From assembly GCA_024742495.1 (NCBI GenBank), contig JANSYJ010000003.1, forward strand, positions 186,001 to 250,000: a stretch of DNA of 64,000 bases, given 5' to 3'. The notes beneath the pieces are model-generated. The model did not search any database. It saw only the letters and a program-made list of their open reading frames with translations, and was not told the origin of the DNA. The DNA is from Bacteroidota bacterium (GTDB taxonomy: Bacteria > Bacteroidota > Bacteroidia > Flavobacteriales > Schleiferiaceae). Both the position numbers and the translations under genes were made by a program. Below, in pieces: positions 6,688 to 16,799 of the stretch (the first letter of the stretch is position 1; every line of letters begins with the position of its first letter).

Positions 6688-9600
6688 ATGAAGAAATTGG
6701 TAGTAGCCATTTTGAGTTTAGGATGCATTAGTCTGTCCGCTCAAAGTTTTGTTCGATTTGCCAGGCTTTCGCCTGATGGGCAATCGATGTCATTTAGTTA
6801 TCAAGGCGATATTTGGTATTGGTCCAATATGGAGGGCAAGCCTCATCGTTTAAGCCTCCACGAGAGCTATGATGGCAATTCAGTTTTTAGTCCTGATGGA
6901 AAGCAATTAGCTTTTAACTCCAGTCGTTTCGGAAACGGCGATATCTTTACAATTGACGTAGAAGGCGGTACTCCTGTCCGCAAGACTTGGCATGCCGCGG
7001 GCGATGCAGTTAGCGATTGGCATAAGGAATTAGGAATTGTTTTCACCAGCGAACGTGCCTATGTAACAGTAGAATGGAATTCGGAACTTCACAGAATTGA
7101 TCCGAATAATGCTACTCCCTTTCGTTTTATGGATGGCCTTGGTGCCAATGCACGTATATCTCCAAATGGCAAATTAGTAGCCTTTACCAGAGGGTCTTGC
7201 AAAACTAGCCGTGAGAATTATATTGGTCCGGCAGATCAAGAAATCTGGCTTTATGATATTGCAAACGATCGCTATACGCAGCTCACGGATAATGATTTTA
7301 ATGATATCAGTCCAAAATGGATGAGCGATAATCAACTTCTCATTTTAAGTGCCCGTGAAGGAAGGTATAACCTCAAAGAGTTAAGCCTAGGTGGAGATGA
7401 AAAATGGGTGACCAATTTTAGCGATGAGGGCATTCATGATTTTGATATTGCTGCGGGAAAAATTCTCTTTGCCCGCAAGGACCAATGGTTTTTTGGCGAC
7501 TATAGTCAAGCTCAAAATCTCAAAGCCTTAAAAATTGATCTTAAAAACGATTATCGTTTTTACCCAGAAGAACGCAAAACTATTCGCAATGCCATTAGTA
7601 ATTACAGCTTATCGCCCGATGGTGAGAAAGTAGTTATTGAAACTCGCGGTGAAGTATTTGTTGGTTTATTGGACGATGAAAAATCACGTACCATAAACCT
7701 TAGCGATCATCCATTTTATGATCGCGAGGCCATTTTCTTAAACGATAGTACAGTAGTTTTTAGCTCCGATCGCGAGGCAGATCAATATCGTTTCTACAAA
7801 GCAAATTCCAGCGACCCCGATAAAACAGACATTTATAAAAGTCTCCGTCACGAAAGAGCGCCCTATTTTAAATCCAATGGGGATTTAAGAAGTGCCGTTC
7901 TTTCGCCAGATGGATCAAAATTAGCCTACCTCGAAGGCGGTCAAAAATTACAGGTTTCTGAGGTTAATGAAGATGGAAGCTTGGGAAGCACAGTGACTTT
8001 ATTAGAAGCTTGGCATGGAGCCGGAGGCTTGGCATGGAGTCCAGATAATCAGTATCTCGCATATCACCGGGATGACTTAAACTTTAATACTGAAGTATTC
8101 ATTCAGGCGGTTGACGGAAAAAGCGATGCTGTGAATGTTAGCATGCACCCCGGCAGCGATTATTCCGCTTCTTGGAGTAAAGATGGATCAAAACTGGCCT
8201 TCGTTTCAGATCGCAATAATGACGATGCAGATATCTGGTTTGTATGGTTACAAAGGGAAGAATGGTTAAAATCAGAACAGGAAAGAGAAGAAGGCTACTA
8301 TTTCGAAGAGGAAAAGGAAGATGATGAGAAAGACAAGGATGAAAAATCCAAAGAGAAGAAAGAAAAAGTAGAGCCTTTAAATATCGACTTTGAGAATATC
8401 TACGATCGATTGCAGCAGGTAACCTACTACAGTGGTCGTGAGTCTAGTGTATTAGTTTCTGCCGATGGCGAAAAGCTTTATTTCACGCGTTACAGTGTAA
8501 GCAGTAAAGGATCTGATCTATATGAAATCAAGTATGACGGTTCTGATTTAAAGCAACTCACCAAAGGAGGTACAAATCCCTACAATTTGAAGTGGGATAA
8601 GGATCAGAAAGGCATTTATTTTATTTCCCGCGGTCGCTTGAAGCATATTAAACTTGCCTCTAGCAAAGTAACAAGCTACAGCTATGAGGAAAAGATGAAC
8701 TTGAATAAGCCAGAGGAAAGGAAGCAAGTTTTCGCTGAGGCCTCAAGGTTGATTAGAGATCGTTTTTATGATCCAGAATTTCATGGTAATGATTGGGATA
8801 AACTCAATTCTTACTACCGCGATTGGGCTTTAAAAGCAGCCACTGACGAGGATTTCAACTTTGTTTACAATCTGATGCTCGGTCGCCTTAATGCCAGCCA
8901 TATGGGAATGTATGGCAGTGGCGAAGCGGAAGTTCAAAGGGAATCTACTGGCCGATTGGGTATTGAAGTAAAAATGAGCGCTAAGGGCGCGATGGTAAGT
9001 CGGGTGGTGAATAATACCCCAGCCGATCGTAGTAAGAATAACTTAATGGTTGGTGACATTATTACCCACGTGAATGGGGAGCAGATGGGCCCAGAGCAAA
9101 ACTTTTATTCTTATTGGACCGCTACCAGTGGCGATCCGGTTTTGGTGAAGCTGAAAAGGGAATCCACGGAAATGGAGATTGTTATTTTACCCAGTCGTAG
9201 CATAGGTAGTGAACTGTATGAAGAGTGGGTACAAAGTCGCAAAGCATTGGTCGAAAAATATTCAAAAGGACGTTTGGGATACATTCATATTCGCGGAATG
9301 GATATGCAGAGTTTTGAGCGTTTTGAGCGTGAACTTATGGCTTCGGGTTATGGGAAAGATGGGATAGTAATTGACGTTCGTTTTAATGGCGGAGGTTGGA
9401 CTACCGATTACCTTATGGCAGTATTAAATGTTCGTCAGCATGCCTACACCATCCCAAGGGGAGCGGCTAAATCCTTAAACGACAATAAGAAGTTTAGTGA
9501 TTATTACCCTTATAGTGAAAGACTTCCATTAGCGGCATGGACCAAGCCATCGGTGGCACTTTGTAATGAAAGCTCCTATTCCAATGCTGAGATTTTTAGT

Positions 9601-9879
9601 CATGCTTATAAAACTCTAGATATCGGTACCTTGGTAGGTCAGCCTACTTTCGGAGCGGTAATATCCACTAGTGGTTCTAGTTTATTAAACGGCAATTTCA
9701 TTCGTCTTCCTTTCCGTGCTTGGTATGTTAAAAAGACCGGCGAAAACATGGAAAATGGTCCGGCTGTGCCAGATGTATTAGTGGAAAACCCACCAGCAAG
9801 TCGAGCCAAGAATGAAGACGCTCAATTGAAGAAAGCGGTTGAAATATTATTAGAACAAATCGAAAATCCAAATAAATAA
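6688..9879 (+). CDS. Secreted tricorn protease homologue (S41 family)
   Basis: A 1063-residue exported peptidase. A signal peptide (MKKLVVAILSLGCISLSAQS) is followed by TolB/WD40-like propeller repeats up to about residue 520, recognisable by recurrent SPDG, SPNG and SWSKDGSKLAFVSDR blades. A highly charged Glu/Lys linker lies around 535-565. Then come a second set of blades, the C1 helical region, a PDZ domain (GRLGIEVKMSAKGAMVSRVVN...VGDIITHVNG) and the C2 catalytic domain with NESSYSNAEIFSHAYK, which carries the S41 nucleophile Ser. Tricorn enzymes degrade oligopeptides; the signal peptide puts this one in the periplasm or outside, unlike the archaeal cytosolic enzyme. It is followed two bases later by a C1 peptidase, so the two probably act together in peptide scavenging. 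Confidence 0.93.
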   Translation: MKKLVVAILSLGCISLSAQSFVRFARLSPDGQSMSFSYQGDIWYWSNMEGKPHRLSLHESYDGNSVFSPDGKQLAFNSSRFGNGDIFTIDVEGGTPVRKTWHAAGDAVSDWHKELGIVFTSERAYVTVEWNSELHRIDPNNATPFRFMDGLGANARISPNGKLVAFTRGSCKTSRENYIGPADQEIWLYDIANDRYTQLTDNDFNDISPKWMSDNQLLILSAREGRYNLKELSLGGDEKWVTNFSDEGIHDFDIAAGKILFARKDQWFFGDYSQAQNLKALKIDLKNDYRFYPEERKTIRNAISNYSLSPDGEKVVIETRGEVFVGLLDDEKSRTINLSDHPFYDREAIFLNDSTVVFSSDREADQYRFYKANSSDPDKTDIYKSLRHERAPYFKSNGDLRSAVLSPDGSKLAYLEGGQKLQVSEVNEDGSLGSTVTLLEAWHGAGGLAWSPDNQYLAYHRDDLNFNTEVFIQAVDGKSDAVNVSMHPGSDYSASWSKDGSKLAFVSDRNNDDADIWFVWLQREEWLKSEQEREEGYYFEEEKEDDEKDKDEKSKEKKEKVEPLNIDFENIYDRLQQVTYYSGRESSVLVSADGEKLYFTRYSVSSKGSDLYEIKYDGSDLKQLTKGGTNPYNLKWDKDQKGIYFISRGRLKHIKLASSKVTSYSYEEKMNLNKPEERKQVFAEASRLIRDRFYDPEFHGNDWDKLNSYYRDWALKAATDEDFNFVYNLMLGRLNASHMGMYGSGEAEVQRESTGRLGIEVKMSAKGAMVSRVVNNTPADRSKNNLMVGDIITHVNGEQMGPEQNFYSYWTATSGDPVLVKLKRESTEMEIVILPSRSIGSELYEEWVQSRKALVEKYSKGRLGYIHIRGMDMQSFERFERELMASGYGKDGIVIDVRFNGGGWTTDYLMAVLNVRQHAYTIPRGAAKSLNDNKKFSDYYPYSERLPLAAWTKPSVALCNESSYSNAEIFSHAYKTLDIGTLVGQPTFGAVISTSGSSLLNGNFIRLPFRAWYVKKTGENMENGPAVPDVLVENPPASRAKNEDAQLKKAVEILLEQIENPNK

Positions 9880-9881
9880 AA

Positions 9882-11060
9882 ATGAAGTACAGAGTACTCG
9901 CGCTAGGCGCATTCTTAAGTCTGGGTCTTACTGCTCAGGATGATCTTATTAATAAGGTAAAAGGCAATGGATCAGAAGAGGCTGGTTTTCAGTTTAAAAC
10001 AGAAGTCGATCTCGAAGCTACACCAGTTAAAAATCAAGGGAGAAGCGGAACCTGCTGGTCTTATGCTACCACAGGCTTTGTAGAAAGTGAAATGTTGCGC
10101 ATGGGCAAACAAGCAGTTGACATCTCCGAGATGTTTACAGTTCGCCATGTATACAGCGATAAGGCCGAGAAGTATGTTCGCTTACACGGCTATTTAAACT
10201 TTGCTCAAGGCGGAGCCTTGCCAGATGTAATGTATGTTATAAAGCGCTATGGCGCAGTTCCACAGGAGGTATATGAAGGTTTAGAGTATGGAACCGAGAT
10301 CAATAATCATGGTGAATTAGAGGGAGTACTAAAAGCTCAACTCGATCATATCATCAAAAATGAGAACGGTAAGATTACTCCAGTTTGGAGAAGCGGTTTA
10401 GAGCAAACTTTAAACGCTTATTTAGGGGAATACCCTGAAAGCTTCGAATGGGAAGGGAAGACCTATACACCACGCAGTTTTGCGGATGATTATTTGGAAA
10501 TTAATCCAGATGACTATGTACAGCTTACTTCCTTCACGCATCATCCTATGAATGAAGAGGTAATGATTCAGGTTCCAGATAACTGGGCTTGGGGTACCGC
10601 CTATAATGTTTCATTGGAAGATATGATGAAAGCCCTAGACGTGGCGGTTAACGAGGGCTATACAATAGCCTGGGCAACCGACGTTAGTGAGAAAGGTTTT
10701 TCATTAAGAAATGGGGTAGCGATTGTACCTGCCAAGGACTACTATGATATGAGTAAGGACGAGCGAGAAACAATGTTTGATGGTCCAAAGGAAGAAATGG
10801 AAATTACTCAGGAGAACCGTCAAATGGCCTATGATAACTATGAAACAACTGACGATCATGGCATGTTAATTACTGGTATCGCAACCGATCAAGAGGGTAA
10901 TAAATACTATATCGTAAAGAACAGCTGGGGTGCAAGGGCGAATGATTTCCGTCCTGGTTATATTAATGCTTCAGAAGCTTTTGTGGCTTATAAGACTATT
11001 GGTATAATGATGCATAAAGATGCTTTACCAAAAGCCTTGAGAAAGAAATTGGGTATATAA
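9882..11060 (+). CDS. Secreted C1-family cysteine aminopeptidase (bleomycin hydrolase/PepC-like)
   Basis: A 392-residue papain-fold peptidase of the C1B branch. After the signal peptide MKYRVLALGAFLSLGLTAQ it shows the oxyanion Gln and nucleophile Cys in TPVKNQGRSGTCWSYATTG, the catalytic His in DDHGMLITGIA and the Asn in YYIVKNSWG. PepC and bleomycin hydrolase are usually cytosolic hexamers; an N-terminal export signal is common for the Bacteroidota homologues. The gene begins two bases after the tricorn stop and ends ahead of a terminator, forming a two-gene peptide-degradation unit. Confidence 0.92.
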   Translation: MKYRVLALGAFLSLGLTAQDDLINKVKGNGSEEAGFQFKTEVDLEATPVKNQGRSGTCWSYATTGFVESEMLRMGKQAVDISEMFTVRHVYSDKAEKYVRLHGYLNFAQGGALPDVMYVIKRYGAVPQEVYEGLEYGTEINNHGELEGVLKAQLDHIIKNENGKITPVWRSGLEQTLNAYLGEYPESFEWEGKTYTPRSFADDYLEINPDDYVQLTSFTHHPMNEEVMIQVPDNWAWGTAYNVSLEDMMKALDVAVNEGYTIAWATDVSEKGFSLRNGVAIVPAKDYYDMSKDERETMFDGPKEEMEITQENRQMAYDNYETTDDHGMLITGIATDQEGNKYYIVKNSWGARANDFRPGYINASEAFVAYKTIGIMMHKDALPKALRKKLGI

Positions 11061-11081
11061 ACCAAATTGCATTTTAAAACT

Positions 11082-11114
11082 AAGGCCACCTTTTATTTCA
11101 AAGGTGGCCTTTTT
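11082..11114 (+). terminator. Terminator, probably bidirectional
   Basis: AAGGCCACCTTT (11082-11093) pairs with AAAGGTGGCCTT (11100-11111) around a short loop, followed by T residues. It ends the tricorn/C1 unit; the reverse strand also has a T-rich tail (TTAGTTTTAAAA), so it may serve the converging hutG as well. Confidence 0.88.
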
Positions 11115-11136
11115 CATGTTCTTTGGTTCAAACTAT

Positions 11137-12162
11137 TTAGAGTTGAACATGATGCGATTTAATAAAATCGCTTATCAGATATACTATGGCCTTGGCACTT
11201 AATGCGGCCTCATGTGAATTTGGTGCTAAATCGGGAGCTGCTTCCGCTATGTGAAAATAGCTTGGTGCCCCTAGTGCCGCTGCTGTCTTTACTAAGGTTC
11301 TTGCCTGTCGCATCGTAAATCCACTGGCGTTTAAAGCACTGGCAGGATAAGCGGTTATACTATCCATGTCGAGTTCTAATCCAATAGACTCTTGTCCGAG
11401 CCATCGCAATGCATCCTTAAAAAGTCGATCTCTTTCCTCGGTACTGAAAGTTAGCAATTCATCATAGGTCAAATAATAGAGATCTGCAGAAGAGCGAAAT
11501 TGCTCAAGTATATCTTGATTATTATAAGATTCATGCATGCCAAACACGGCATATCGTCTTAAAAATCCATCCTGTCGAGCATAGCGAAAACCGTTGCCAC
11601 TATGTCTTCCTTCTAATGATCTGTAATCAGCATGCGGATCTATATTGAGAACGTCAATCGAACGATCTAAACCTTGAGAAACACCTTTAATAATGCCATA
11701 GGCATTGTTATGTCCCCCGCCAATTACAATAGGAATAGCATTAGCCTCTACCACTAACTTTATAAGCTCAGCAACTTCAGCATCAATTTCAGAAGTAAGG
11801 GCTCTGAGTCTTTTTAGGTCCGCTTCCTGATTGGCATCCAAATGCTGAGCTTCTTCCATTAGATCTTTAAAATCCAGCACTGGCCCCAGGGCTATGTCGC
11901 TTCCATTTAGAAAACGATTAACTTGAATATTACAAAGAGGGCCAAGAAGGTGTTGGAAGGCATTGGCGCAGCCAGGACGGCCAAGGTTTGCGCGCACTCC
12001 GATATCCTCCATTATACCAATTATTACAAATTTAGCCTCGGAATGGCTGAGTGCTTCTAGCTTGTCAAGAAGTTGAACGGCCTCCCCCAATTTGGTTTCT
12101 CCCGAGCGAGGGAAAATATGATCTTGTAAATGATGTTGATCTATAAACCTTAGGTGCTTCAT
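11137..12162 (-). CDS. hutG: Formimidoylglutamase (arginase/agmatinase fold)
   Basis: A 341-residue ureohydrolase. The binuclear manganese ligands are visible: IVIGGGHNNAYG (His), NIDPHADYR (Asp-X-His-X-Asp) and GLELDMDSI (Asp-X-Asp). HSGNGFRYA fits the substrate-loop region. HutG converts N-formimino-L-glutamate to glutamate and formamide, the last step of one branch of histidine degradation. Its start overlaps the stop of hutI by four bases (ATGA), so translation is coupled. The pairing with hutI is what separates it from arginase and agmatinase. hutH and hutU are not in the window. Confidence 0.9.
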   Translation of the reverse strand: MKHLRFIDQHHLQDHIFPRSGETKLGEAVQLLDKLEALSHSEAKFVIIGIMEDIGVRANLGRPGCANAFQHLLGPLCNIQVNRFLNGSDIALGPVLDFKDLMEEAQHLDANQEADLKRLRALTSEIDAEVAELIKLVVEANAIPIVIGGGHNNAYGIIKGVSQGLDRSIDVLNIDPHADYRSLEGRHSGNGFRYARQDGFLRRYAVFGMHESYNNQDILEQFRSSADLYYLTYDELLTFSTEERDRLFKDALRWLGQESIGLELDMDSITAYPASALNASGFTMRQARTLVKTAAALGAPSYFHIAEAAPDLAPNSHEAALSAKAIVYLISDFIKSHHVQL

Positions 12163-13394
12163 ACTACTTTTTCTCCTTTTAAATAAACCTCACTTATTAG
12201 GTTATGTCCCATGTGATAAGGAATGGAGGCCATGCTAAACTCCGAAGGGATTACTATAAAATTGGCCCACTTCCCAATCTCTAAACTTCCCAGCTCTTCG
12301 CTCAATTCCATCGCGGCAGCGCCATTTAAGGTAGCGGCAACCAAAGCCTCTTCCGTTCTAAGCTTCATCTGACTGCAGGCCAGTCCTATCATTAAGGCCA
12401 TATTACCGCTAGGGGCAGAGCCTGGGTTTAGGTCGGTAGCCAAAGCTAAGGCGGCACCCTGATCAATTAATTGGCGTCCGGGTGTATAGGGAATATCTAA
12501 AAATAAACTACAACCGGGTAGGGCAGTAGCAATGGTTTGACTTTCGGCCAAATATTTAATTTCCTCCTCATTCATTACTTCCAGATGATCTAAAGAAACG
12601 GCCCCTAAATCCACCATGGGCTTTATAGCACCTAGGCTATTAAACTGATTTACATGAACCTTTGCGGGAAGGCCATAGGCTTTTGCCGCTTCCAGGACTC
12701 GCATACTTTGGGAGAGATTAAAATAGCCATCCTCACAAAAAACATCAATATAATCCGCTAAGGATTCTTCCACTACGGCAGGTAGCATTTCATCAATAAC
12801 CAAATCAATATAATCGTCAACTTTTCCCTTGTAGGCCTCCGGGATGGCATGGGCACCTAAAAAGGTACTCTTTATGGAAACAGGGCTTTCCGCTTGCAGT
12901 CGGCGAATAACTTTCAACATTTTTAACTCAGCCGATTGATTTAATCCATATCCACTTTTAATCTCAATGGCACCCGTCCCCATTTTAATCAAGGCGTCTA
13001 ATCGGCTTTTTGCCGCTTCCAATAGTTCATCTTCGGAAGCAAGCTGCATTTTGGCGGCCGAGTTTAAGATTCCTCCTCCCGCTGCGGCAATTTCGGCATA
13101 GCTTTTCCCGGCCAGCCGCATGGCAAATTCGTCCTCACGATTGGCGGCATATACCAAATGACTATGGCTATCAACAAATGAAGGCATTAATTTCTGCCCT
13201 TTCATGTTTATGGATTCCTCAAAATTGAGATGCTCATAAGATCCCTCACCAATAGCACTAATTTTCCCATCGCTTACAAGCATCCAAGCATCATGGAGAA
13301 TTGCCACATCCTTCATCTCCTCGCCACGCTTGTAAATGCGGCCCGCATCCTCCACCTGAATGATTTCGGAGCAATTATAATAGAGCACTGTCAT
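12159..13394 (-). CDS. hutI: Imidazolonepropionase
   Basis: A 411-residue amidohydrolase-superfamily enzyme that opens imidazolone-5-propionate to N-formimino-L-glutamate. Visible are the metal-binding DSHSHLVYAANREDEFAMR segment, the HutI-typical AGKSYAEIAAAGGGILNSA, SLDHLE, and ATDLNPGSAPSGNM near the C-terminus. It is cytosolic and zinc- or iron-dependent by family. It is the first gene of the hutI-hutG pair; a TATCTTCG promoter-like element lies 15 bases ahead of the start. Confidence 0.93.
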   Translation of the reverse strand: MTVLYYNCSEIIQVEDAGRIYKRGEEMKDVAILHDAWMLVSDGKISAIGEGSYEHLNFEESINMKGQKLMPSFVDSHSHLVYAANREDEFAMRLAGKSYAEIAAAGGGILNSAAKMQLASEDELLEAAKSRLDALIKMGTGAIEIKSGYGLNQSAELKMLKVIRRLQAESPVSIKSTFLGAHAIPEAYKGKVDDYIDLVIDEMLPAVVEESLADYIDVFCEDGYFNLSQSMRVLEAAKAYGLPAKVHVNQFNSLGAIKPMVDLGAVSLDHLEVMNEEEIKYLAESQTIATALPGCSLFLDIPYTPGRQLIDQGAALALATDLNPGSAPSGNMALMIGLACSQMKLRTEEALVAATLNGAAAMELSEELGSLEIGKWANFIVIPSEFSMASIPYHMGHNLISEVYLKGEKVV

Positions 13395-13408
13395 GATTTA
13401 TTTTTTCG

Positions 13409-13416
13409 CGAAGATA
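13409..13416 (-). promoter_or_regulatory. Candidate -7 promoter element for hutIG (TATCTTCG)
   Basis: On the minus strand 13416-13409 reads TATCTTCG, seven of eight matches to TAnnTTTG, 15 bases upstream of the hutI ATG. No clear -33 TTG. Confidence 0.45.
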
Positions 13417-13470
13417 CCAAAGGGTGGCTTGCTAGCTGCCATTTTGTAAATTGCCACAAATTCTGACCCT

Positions 13471-15549
13471 TTGAAGAACTTACACGCGCTCTGCTTCTTA
13501 ATCCTAACCTTGGGGGTATTGGGCTGTAGGCCTGATGTGCAGCCCGCAGATTGGGAGGTAGACACCCTGGTTCCTATCCTTAAAACGCGCTTGGATATCC
13601 GCGATTTAACCGATTTGGATACTAGCCTTCAATCTGCTTCGGATGGACAATTGCAAATTGTATTTAGAGAGCCATTGGCAAGCTTAAAGCCAGGCGAAAT
13701 TGCTCCTCCCTTTAATGAGGAATTCGAGAATACCGCCAAACTTCAAACTATAGTTTTAGGAACTCGCGTAATTCGTAACCGCATCTCTTTGGGAACCATT
13801 GCTATGCAAATGGGATTGCAAGGTGCTTTGCTCGTGGCTGCAAATGGTACTTCGCAAGTTATTCCTCCTATTAGCAATGTGGGACCTTCAAATTTTAATA
13901 TCGATGCTACCGATTTCTTTCAAAGCATGACCTTGAGGGATGGATGGTTAGTTTTAAGGTTAGAGAACAATTTCCCGATTGATTTAACCAATCTCCAATA
14001 CAATATTCAAAATGTAAATGCCGGTAGCTTTATTTTGCAAAATACCATTACTAGCCTGCCTAGTGGCGCTGTGCATTACGATTCGATTCGTCTGATTAAT
14101 AATTTCTTAATAGAGGGAAATTTAGTGGCTTCATTGGTAAATTTAGATTCGCCAGGAAGCAATGGGAACTCGGTTTTAGTTGACACTTCAGATGCTATAG
14201 ACCTTCGGGTTACCTTGGATAAACTAGATCCCGTATCAGCCACAGCTGTTTTTCCTGCTCAAAACTTATTTGATGAAACGGCAGAAGCTTTTATTTATCC
14301 TCCTTCAGCCTTATTAACCTCCGTTCATGTAGCAGAGGGAGATATTTTCATGGATGCTGCCAGTACCATTAATGATAGCATAAACTTATCCTACATTCTA
14401 CCGGGTGCTGTTAATCAGAATGGCGACACTTTACAGTTTCTAAGAGTGATACCAGCTGCGCCTAATGGGCAGGTTGTAAATGAGTACGTGGAAATCCCTG
14501 TAGTAGATTATAACCTTGAGCTAAATGGTATGCCCGGCTCTCCTAATATCCACAATACTTTCTATACCACCTTTATTGGCAGCATAGATAGTACGGGTAG
14601 ACAGATAAGCCTGTCTTTGCAGGATAGCGTTTTTGTAAGAACTGGGATTCGGAATTTGATAGCAGACCGGGGTTATGGTTTTCTGGGATATGATACCATC
14701 TTTAGTAATGAGGCCATAGAAATAGAAGCTTTATCAGATTTTTTCGAAGGCAATATTGAATTGGATGACGTTCAGCTTTCAATAGAGGTAGAAAATTATA
14801 TTGGAGCACCTTTCGGATTTAAAATCCTTGAACTAAACTCGAGTACCGAAAACCAACAACGGAGCTTGAGTTGGAATCAATTAGGTTTTGAATTTTCCGT
14901 ACCAAGAGCTCAAGAGCCAAGTCCAGGCGCAAAACCAACACCGGGGCGTTTTACCTTAAGCCTAGATAAAAACACCAGTAATATTCAGGATTTAGTGGAG
15001 ATTTTCCCCACTTCGGTGGATTACAAAATGGAGGCCTACATGAATTCTTCAGTGCCTAATTCTGATTTTAGTCAATTTCTTAACAACAACTATGGAATTG
15101 AAGCGAATTTAGCTGCCACTATACCCATTCAAGTCGGACTGGATAGTATAAGTCTTAGCGATACCACCACCTTTAATTATATGGAGGTGGATAAAGCCAT
15201 GAGAATGAATGGAGGCGACCTTATTCTTAAGGCAGCAAATAACTACCCTTTCGATTGCCGAGTTGATATCATTTTATTGAATAATGGGAACGAGGTATTA
15301 GACACCCTCAAAACCTCAGATTGGATTTTGGCGGCCCCGCTGGACGCCGATCAGAGGAGTATTGGTGAAAAGGAAACGACCCTTAAGATCCCTATTCGAG
15401 ATCAGAAGCTATGGGCGCTTCAGAATACGGCCTTCATGATATTTAAAACAAGCTTTAGGACCGATCCTCAAAACGGTTTAGTGAAAATATATTCCGATAA
15501 CTACATTGATTTGCAGTTGATTGCAGATTTCAAACTATCAACAGACTAA
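13471..15549 (+). CDS. Large lipoprotein of unknown function
   Basis: A 692-residue lipoprotein. The only plausible start is a TTG at 13471, directly followed by a signal sequence with lipobox LGVLGC (Cys19). The mature part is beta-rich with no catalytic motif I can see, opening with WEVDTLVPILKTRLDIRDLTDLD, a beginning I associate with a conserved Bacteroidota lipoprotein encoded next to outer-membrane barrels. Many short Asn/Asp-Ser turns suggest repeated beta-sandwich units. The next gene, a barrel, starts five bases after the stop, so the two are likely made together and may form an outer-membrane assembly. Confidence 0.75.
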   Translation: MKNLHALCFLILTLGVLGCRPDVQPADWEVDTLVPILKTRLDIRDLTDLDTSLQSASDGQLQIVFREPLASLKPGEIAPPFNEEFENTAKLQTIVLGTRVIRNRISLGTIAMQMGLQGALLVAANGTSQVIPPISNVGPSNFNIDATDFFQSMTLRDGWLVLRLENNFPIDLTNLQYNIQNVNAGSFILQNTITSLPSGAVHYDSIRLINNFLIEGNLVASLVNLDSPGSNGNSVLVDTSDAIDLRVTLDKLDPVSATAVFPAQNLFDETAEAFIYPPSALLTSVHVAEGDIFMDAASTINDSINLSYILPGAVNQNGDTLQFLRVIPAAPNGQVVNEYVEIPVVDYNLELNGMPGSPNIHNTFYTTFIGSIDSTGRQISLSLQDSVFVRTGIRNLIADRGYGFLGYDTIFSNEAIEIEALSDFFEGNIELDDVQLSIEVENYIGAPFGFKILELNSSTENQQRSLSWNQLGFEFSVPRAQEPSPGAKPTPGRFTLSLDKNTSNIQDLVEIFPTSVDYKMEAYMNSSVPNSDFSQFLNNNYGIEANLAATIPIQVGLDSISLSDTTTFNYMEVDKAMRMNGGDLILKAANNYPFDCRVDIILLNNGNEVLDTLKTSDWILAAPLDADQRSIGEKETTLKIPIRDQKLWALQNTAFMIFKTSFRTDPQNGLVKIYSDNYIDLQLIADFKLSTD

Positions 15550-15554
15550 AGAGG

Positions 15555-16799
15555 ATGAGAGTATTTATAGTAGGTTTCTTGCTCCTCACCGGCGGTATTA
15601 CCCTAGCTCAAGAATTGGATAGTATAAAAATTGATATTCCGAAAGACCCGCGCTTTGGAGAGTATAATCGACCCTATTTGGAGTTTAAAACAAGAGCTGG
15701 GGTGGCAAGTCGTCAATGGACAAGTGAACAGTTGGTTAGCTTCTTTTATAGTGATTTTTTAGATGAACAAGTAAAAGATGACCTCATGGAAAATGGGGCG
15801 GCTGGATTAAGTCTCGGCTATATTCAAAACCTAGACATTCGCTTTGTTTATTCGGGTCATTATAAGAGTAGGCTTTTGCCCTTACCGATGCGATCCATTT
15901 ACATGTATAATCGTTCTTATACCACCTTAGAACTTCCTCCAGATTTATTGCGGCTCTTTCTTTACGGTAACAGAGCAACGGCGGGTGTTGAACAGGATAT
16001 TGGCGACTTTAGCTATCAATCGTGGTTTTTCTCTGGAATTGGCCATCAAATGACATTTATGGTGGATACTTTTCCGGTGTCCTTCGGCCTTAGCTTGGTG
16101 GCCGCCCATACCTTAGATAAGCATCAAATAAACAATGCTGGCCTTAGAACCCGAACCGATGGTTCTGCTCTTGAGTTTAATGGCCAATATAACTTCGGTC
16201 AAAGCGGAGCCCAAGGATCTTATGGTATTACCGGATGGGGATTAAGCACCAATATTGAAAGCGCGGAGCGTTTTGATAAACATGAAATCCGAGCAGGGAT
16301 TTATGACTTTGGTGTAGTTTATATGCCAGATTGGAATGAAGTTAATAGAGATTCTTCTTTTGTTTTTGAAGGTCTGGATATTGGCTCTATTCTCGATTTA
16401 AGTGAAGATGGCTTTAGTAATCTTTTGGATTCACTCCAAGATGGGGTGGTTGGCACCGAGGATGGAGCCAAATGGCAACTATTACCCTTTAATTTAAGGA
16501 TGAATTACCGCTACCATATTGATAAAAAGCAATTTGCCTATATGGATTTGCAATACCTCTATTTACCAAACTATAGATTAAGAGCGACCCTAGGATATGG
16601 TTATGCCTGGAAAAGATTTGAAGCTCGAAGCGGATTCGGCTATGGCGGATTTAATGGCTATAGCTGGAATCTAGCATTAAACTGGAAGCTGAACAAGTAT
16701 CTTAGATTACAGGGAGGATTAACCAATATGTTCGGGATAGTTACCCCTGCATTATCAGGCGGCACTATTGGGCATTTCTCGATTCGCTATTATTTTTAA
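15555..16799 (+). CDS. Outer-membrane beta-barrel protein (DUF5723-like)
   Basis: A 414-residue protein with signal peptide (MRVFIVGFLLLTGGITLAQ) and alternating aromatic/hydrophobic strands throughout, ending in the C-terminal aromatic FSIRYYF typical of barrel proteins inserted by BamA. The pattern of Gly/Tyr-rich strands (ATLGYGYAWKRFEARSGFGYGGFNGY) resembles DUF5723 proteins of Bacteroidota; that family name is from memory. No enzyme motif. It sits between the large lipoprotein (5-base gap) and a peptide-binding lipoprotein whose ATG overlaps its stop by one base (TAATG), so the three form an operon. Confidence 0.75.
   Translation: MRVFIVGFLLLTGGITLAQELDSIKIDIPKDPRFGEYNRPYLEFKTRAGVASRQWTSEQLVSFFYSDFLDEQVKDDLMENGAAGLSLGYIQNLDIRFVYSGHYKSRLLPLPMRSIYMYNRSYTTLELPPDLLRLFLYGNRATAGVEQDIGDFSYQSWFFSGIGHQMTFMVDTFPVSFGLSLVAAHTLDKHQINNAGLRTRTDGSALEFNGQYNFGQSGAQGSYGITGWGLSTNIESAERFDKHEIRAGIYDFGVVYMPDWNEVNRDSSFVFEGLDIGSILDLSEDGFSNLLDSLQDGVVGTEDGAKWQLLPFNLRMNYRYHIDKKQFAYMDLQYLYLPNYRLRATLGYGYAWKRFEARSGFGYGGFNGYSWNLALNWKLNKYLRLQGGLTNMFGIVTPALSGGTIGHFSIRYYF

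Noticed and set aside
6390-6728. Minus-strand frame of 112 codons across the 126-residue gene and tricorn start
   Set aside because: Crosses a gene boundary and a promoter box on the other strand, with no family match.
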